Assembly (NCBI GenBank): GCA_019359095.1
Contig: JAHHHZ010000029.1
Coordinates: 62,001-126,000 of the forward strand
Direction of reading: 5' to 3'
Origin: Pleurocapsa minor HA4230-MV1
GTDB taxonomy: Bacteria > Cyanobacteriota > Cyanobacteriia > Cyanobacteriales > Xenococcaceae
Length of the DNA: 64,000 bases
The stretch's first letter is position 1. Each line of letters starts with the position of its first letter. Positions 60,450-64,000 of the stretch are shown one piece after another. A program made the position numbers and the translations under genes. Under the pieces are notes generated by a model that saw only the letters and a list, made by a program, of their open reading frames with translations, did not search any database and was not told where the DNA came from.

Positions 60450-62317
60450 TACTTTTGATTCTCTGGAGGCATGGGCAGTAATTCTTCAGCATGAGCCAGT
60501 CTTAACTGCAATTGCTCCGTTGTCCAGTCCTGCTTCTCCTTGTTGTTTAATTGGCTGAGATCGATATATTTTTGCTGTTGTTTCTCTTTGAGTGCCGCCA
60601 TTCTTTGGGCTAAGGCAGGGCGAATTTTCTCTTTCCAAATTACCGTTTGGGCGTTAAGTTCTCGCTTAATATCCTCTTCGGGAATACCAATTCTACCCAT
60701 CAATGGTCTTCTAGTATCGTCTTTATCTCCATAGCCTGGGTTGGCAATAATGGCTTTACCTTGGGGAAATCTCTCAATCTGATCTACGCTAATCAAGGGA
60801 ACTTGGTGAATTTGTTTATTTACGGAAGTTGAACCACCAGTAGCAGAGGAGGAACGGGAAACTGAGGTCGTGATTTCAGTTTTGTTGCCAAACTTTTTAG
60901 AATATTCTTCTGCGGTAGCCGAATCATTAGGACCGAATAGGACATGGGTGTACAAGCCAGATACTAGGGCTTTACCTCGTTTGTCTCCATATAGTTCAAA
61001 GAATTGATTCAAGCTTTGCGCTCCAATTATGGGAATACCACCATTAGAGCGATACTCGTTAATAAATTCAGCTAGTTTAGCAAATACTCCTAAGCTGGGA
61101 GCTTCATCAATACAGTAACAAAAAGGATTTTTCCGCTTCTGGCTGAGGTTTTCGACAATAGAAAGGTGCATACACATGATAATCAAAGGTGCGATTACGC
61201 TGCGCCTGCGGTCATCTAGCTTCATAACTAGTAATTGCTTGGGCTTGAGGTGAAGATCGATGGTACTTTTACCAATCATGCAGGGCAAAAGGTCATTTTG
61301 AATAAAGCCTGAGAAAGTAATTTCTGCTGTGGTTTTAATCGAAGCTGCGGTCTTTTCTGATTCTTTAGAGGAAAGGAAGTTAGAAAGAGTCGCGGCAATC
61401 CAAGGGTCGAGCTTCTGCTGATCATTACGCTGCACTGCCCAATCAAGGCGTTTGACCAAGTTAGGTAGTTGGGTGATAGCGTAGACCATCGGCAAGTCTT
61501 GATACTTACTCGATTTAGCCAGCTGCATCAACCCTTTAGCGAGCATTCCCCCTGATTGGGAGAAAAAGTCTTTTTTGCCGTCCCCGCCACCCTGAGAGTC
61601 GATAAAGATTTTAGCTAGTTCTCCTGCTGTGGTAGCATCTCTGGCATCTTTCATGAAGTCGAGAGGATTGATTACGCAAGTGTATTGACCTTCTGGATGA
61701 TTTGGATCTTCCTCGTGTTCAACTCCTACTCCTCCAGGGGCAAAGACATCTACGGTATAGCCATAACGAGAAGCCAAAGACATATGCAGCTTCATCTGGT
61801 CGCCTTTTTTATCGTAAAGCAGGACACTCACTGACTGGGCATACAGAGATTCAAGCACGCGATCGATAAAGGAAAAAGTTTTACCAGAACCAGGCGCGCC
61901 TAAAACCAGTACTCCCCTACCCACATCGGGTATCCAGGTGGTTGGCATAGTATTGTGCAAAATAGTCTGTACTCTAGATGCCCATTTAGATCCTAAAAAT
62001 TTGTATTGGTATTGAGGTGTCCCACACCAAGCAGCACTTGGATTACACTTACCGCTAGCCGTGACCTTCAGGTGTTTGAAGGCTAAATTTGTAGCGTTGA
62101 GCTTATCCCAACGATTAGCCATTCGAGCCGAGGTGAGTTGGGGTTGTTTTTGATTGAGCGAAGCCAAAATTAGGAAAAAACCTAAAATCCCTCCCATAAC
62201 TGAGAGTTGAAATAGTTCTGTTGACCATAGCGATTGTTGGGCTGGGGATGTATTCGCAACTGGAATTTGGGCTTGTGTATTAGCCTGGGCGACTAGTTTT
62301 GGTAAGTAGTTAGTCAT
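60449..62317 (-). CDS. virD4: VirD4/TraD-type coupling ATPase
   Basis: This 622-residue protein links the relaxosome to the secretion channel. It has an N-terminal membrane segment (LFQLSVMGGILGFFLILASL), Walker A VLVLGAPGSGKTFSF near 141, Walker B CYCIDEAPSLGVFAKL near 406, and IPIIGAQSLNQFFELYG. The C-terminal 90 residues are charged and helical. It follows a tiny membrane-protein gene by 3 bases. It is encoded apart from the main secretion operon. Confidence 0.92.
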   Translation of the reverse strand: MTNYLPKLVAQANTQAQIPVANTSPAQQSLWSTELFQLSVMGGILGFFLILASLNQKQPQLTSARMANRWDKLNATNLAFKHLKVTASGKCNPSAAWCGTPQYQYKFLGSKWASRVQTILHNTMPTTWIPDVGRGVLVLGAPGSGKTFSFIDRVLESLYAQSVSVLLYDKKGDQMKLHMSLASRYGYTVDVFAPGGVGVEHEEDPNHPEGQYTCVINPLDFMKDARDATTAGELAKIFIDSQGGGDGKKDFFSQSGGMLAKGLMQLAKSSKYQDLPMVYAITQLPNLVKRLDWAVQRNDQQKLDPWIAATLSNFLSSKESEKTAASIKTTAEITFSGFIQNDLLPCMIGKSTIDLHLKPKQLLVMKLDDRRRSVIAPLIIMCMHLSIVENLSQKRKNPFCYCIDEAPSLGVFAKLAEFINEYRSNGGIPIIGAQSLNQFFELYGDKRGKALVSGLYTHVLFGPNDSATAEEYSKKFGNKTEITTSVSRSSSATGGSTSVNKQIHQVPLISVDQIERFPQGKAIIANPGYGDKDDTRRPLMGRIGIPEEDIKRELNAQTVIWKEKIRPALAQRMAALKEKQQQKYIDLSQLNNKEKQDWTTEQLQLRLAHAEELLPMPPENQK

Positions 62318-62320
62318 GGC

Positions 62321-62446
62321 TTAGGAAATCAATCCACCGATAAAACTAAATTGCCAAAGGAATGTAGGCAGTATCCAGCTAGATAAGAACATGGCGATCG
62401 CCATTAACATCAAAAAGACTTTTGGCGTAATTGTTTTTCGGGACAT
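62321..62446 (-). CDS. Small membrane protein upstream of VirD4
   Basis: A 41-residue frame with ATG at 62446: MSRKTITPKVFLMLMAIAMF is followed by a second hydrophobic stretch with WILPTFLWQF. It ends 3 bases before the VirD4 start, so the two are co-translated. It may be a small accessory subunit of the coupling complex. The family is not recognised, but the spacing and hydrophobic pattern argue against chance. Confidence 0.5.
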   Translation of the reverse strand: MSRKTITPKVFLMLMAIAMFLSSWILPTFLWQFSFIGGLIS

Positions 62447-62506
62447 AAGCGAGGATGTGATTGAAAGGTTTGCATCCTCAAATTAGCTTGATAATAGCCC
62501 AGATCG

Positions 62507-62548
62507 CCCTAAGATTTGAGCCATCTTTTATCAGACTAAAGTACGAGG
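62507..62548 (-). promoter_or_regulatory. Motif shared with the secretion-operon upstream region
   Basis: CCCTAAGATTTGA (62507-62519), followed by TCTTTTATC and GACTAAAGTACGAGG, repeats with small changes the sequence upstream of the pilin-like gene (37363-37389 and near 37434). Both lie before secretion genes on the minus strand, so a common promoter or operator is plausible. Confidence 0.45.
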
Positions 62549-62587
62549 GGAAGTGGCTTTTAGCTAATACATACTAATTTAAAATAA

Positions 62588-64000
62588 ATGCCCAACCAAA
62601 GATTGAGTTTTTATACAAAAAAACAAAGCAAGGCTTTGCTTGATAGACTGGCTTACGAAAAAGAAGTGAATTTTGACTATGTAATAGTCGATCGCGATTG
62701 TGACCTCGATCGCTGGGTCGAAAGAATTCAAGTCGAAAGCTGTTTTATTACTTTAGACACTGAAACAAAAGGGCTGACTCCTGCTCCTTGCATGGTTAAG
62801 ACTATTCAGATAGCCTATAGCCCCGATGTACCAGTGCTAATTATTAAATTGCCTAAGATCGAGGATAGGAGTAGCCTCAAAAGATTAATGGCTAATACTA
62901 AAATGCTTAAGGTAGGACATCACATCAAGTTTGATGTCTTGATGCTAGAAGCGGAAGGAATTGAGGTTAATGGTCCTTTGATGTGTACCATGTTGGGCAT
63001 TGAAGTATTAAAAGCAGGGGCGACTAGACAAGCCAGTTTGCAGTTTACGGCTGGATGCTTACTCAATGTCAAATTAGATAAGACTGAGCAAAATTCAGAC
63101 TGGACAGGAAAACTAACTAGTACTCAACTCCAATATGCTGCCAATGATGCGGGAATATTAGTTGAGATTTTAACTAGCCTTCAACAACAGTTAGACAAGG
63201 CTAATTTATCTGGCATAGCCATTTTGGAGTACTCTTGCCTGCTGCCGATAATTAAGATGCAGAGTCGGGGAATTTTCCTCGATCGCAATCGCTGGTACAA
63301 AGTGCGCCAAGACTATGAAAAACAGCGAGATAGTTTAGGAGAAGAAATTTACCAGGAATTAGGCAAAGAATTTAATATTGTTTCTTCTAAACAACTATTA
63401 ACTGTACTCCAAGAGTATGGAGTGAATCTAAAGTCTACCAATAGTAATGTACTGATTGAATGGGTCAAGGAGTATCCCATTATTGCGCCCGTAATTAAGT
63501 ATCGCAGTCTCAATACTATTATCAATACTTTCTTAAAAGGTTTTGATGAACATCTTCAAGAGGACAATCGACTTAGAGGCAATTGGTGGCAGATTGGTAC
63601 GAGGACAGGTAGAACTAGCTGTCATGAGCCAAATTTGAGTAACATACCTAAAATACCTAAGTTGAGAAAGTGCTTTGGTGCTACTGATGGCAATATTCTA
63701 GTCGATGCTGACTACTCTCAAATTGAGTTGAGGCTAGCTGCCAAAAGAATGAACGTACCTACTTTGATTGAGGCATTTGGGCAGGGACAGGATATTCATG
63801 CTCTAACCGGTTCTTACATCTATGATTGTAAGATAGAAGAGCTGAAGCCAGAACAGCGTAAACTCGGTAAGATTTTGAATTTAGGCTTAATCTATGGCAT
63901 GGGTGCAGAAAAGTTTCGCCTCAATGCCGCCAAAAAGTTCAGTGTCTACTTGAGCTGGGAACGTGCAAAAGAGCTGCGGGAAATGTTTTTCTCTCTCTAT
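62588..64000 (+). CDS. polA: DNA polymerase I-type (family A) polymerase, 3' end outside window
   Basis: The first 471 residues are present and in frame to the edge. The 3'-5' exonuclease domain has LDTETKGL (Asp57, Glu59), GHHIKFDVLML and YAANDAGIL with all metal ligands. The polymerase domain has motif A VDADYSQIELRLAA (Asp373 or 375) and motif B RKLGKILNLGLIYGMG. It lacks the N-terminal 5'-3' nuclease of E. coli PolA, like phage-type family A replicases. It is probably the element's own replicative polymerase, working with the clamp and loader encoded at 52.5-56.5 kb. It is divergent from the VirD4 unit. Confidence 0.92.
   Translation, partial: MPNQRLSFYTKKQSKALLDRLAYEKEVNFDYVIVDRDCDLDRWVERIQVESCFITLDTETKGLTPAPCMVKTIQIAYSPDVPVLIIKLPKIEDRSSLKRLMANTKMLKVGHHIKFDVLMLEAEGIEVNGPLMCTMLGIEVLKAGATRQASLQFTAGCLLNVKLDKTEQNSDWTGKLTSTQLQYAANDAGILVEILTSLQQQLDKANLSGIAILEYSCLLPIIKMQSRGIFLDRNRWYKVRQDYEKQRDSLGEEIYQELGKEFNIVSSKQLLTVLQEYGVNLKSTNSNVLIEWVKEYPIIAPVIKYRSLNTIINTFLKGFDEHLQEDNRLRGNWWQIGTRTGRTSCHEPNLSNIPKIPKLRKCFGATDGNILVDADYSQIELRLAAKRMNVPTLIEAFGQGQDIHALTGSYIYDCKIEELKPEQRKLGKILNLGLIYGMGAEKFRLNAAKKFSVYLSWERAKELREMFFSLY

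Noticed and set aside
1-64000. tRNA, rRNA or relaxase genes
   Set aside because: None could be recognised by eye on either strand. A conjugative plasmid should have a relaxase, so it is probably outside the window.

Overview
The window looks like part of a large conjugative cyanobacterial plasmid. The octamer GCGATCGC recurs throughout, as in many cyanobacteria. The gene content is typical of a plasmid: an archaeo-eukaryotic-type primase as replication protein, a ParA cassette between clusters of a GGTAACTG repeat, and most of a type IV secretion apparatus with its coupling ATPase. Short AGCTAAA-type tandem repeats and many decayed genes lie between the operons. I found no rRNA, tRNA or relaxase. 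Both edges cut a gene.

Layout. 1-7.5 kb: a tightly overlapping minus-strand operon of three tyrosine recombinases (the first frameshifted), a DUF6262/TnpC-like protein and a DnaB helicase. 7.8-15.8 kb: regulators, a primase-type Rep with a leader ORF and hairpins, a UvrD-like helicase, a degenerate nuclease-like protein, a putative recombination protein and an HNH nuclease. 17-20.6 kb: a PRTRC cassette (E, C, F, B, A, ThiF) without a recognisable ParB gene. 20.6-27.8 kb: an IS630-family element, toxin/antitoxin fragments, a retropepsin-like pair, two nucleotidyltransferase-type toxin candidates, a WYL regulator, a Rieske oxygenase, an attC-like palindrome and an alternative-oxidase fragment. 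27.8-37.3 kb: the type IV secretion operon. 37.4-41.1 kb: an accessory patch with a BrnA antitoxin and broken BrnT, a SLATT protein, a Ser/Thr kinase and an HNH protein. 41.2-46.8 kb: a Pro-rich coiled-coil protein and a very large protein whose DFDGD and downstream VDxxK motifs match the two-barrel RNA polymerase/RdRP fold. 47.8-51.6 kb: a long prokaryotic Argonaute that has lost its first catalytic Asp, overlapping a gene for a candidate effector. 51.9-56.5 kb: uracil-DNA glycosylase, sliding clamp, clamp loader gamma/tau and probable delta. 56.5-64 kb: a LuxR-type regulator, a methyltransferase-like protein, ParA and partner, Uma2, VirD4 with a small membrane protein, and a family A DNA polymerase running off the edge.

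How it fits together. The element carries much of its own replication machinery: primase, DnaB, clamp, clamp loader, PolA, a UvrD-type helicase and a uracil glycosylase. It also carries partition and conjugation functions. Over these lie probable defence genes (Argonaute pair, SLATT and kinase, nucleotidyltransferase toxins). The two most unusual items are the RdRP-like polymerase at 43.3-46.8 kb and the Argonaute operon about 1 kb beyond it. All functions are inferred by reading translated sequence for family motifs; no database search was run.
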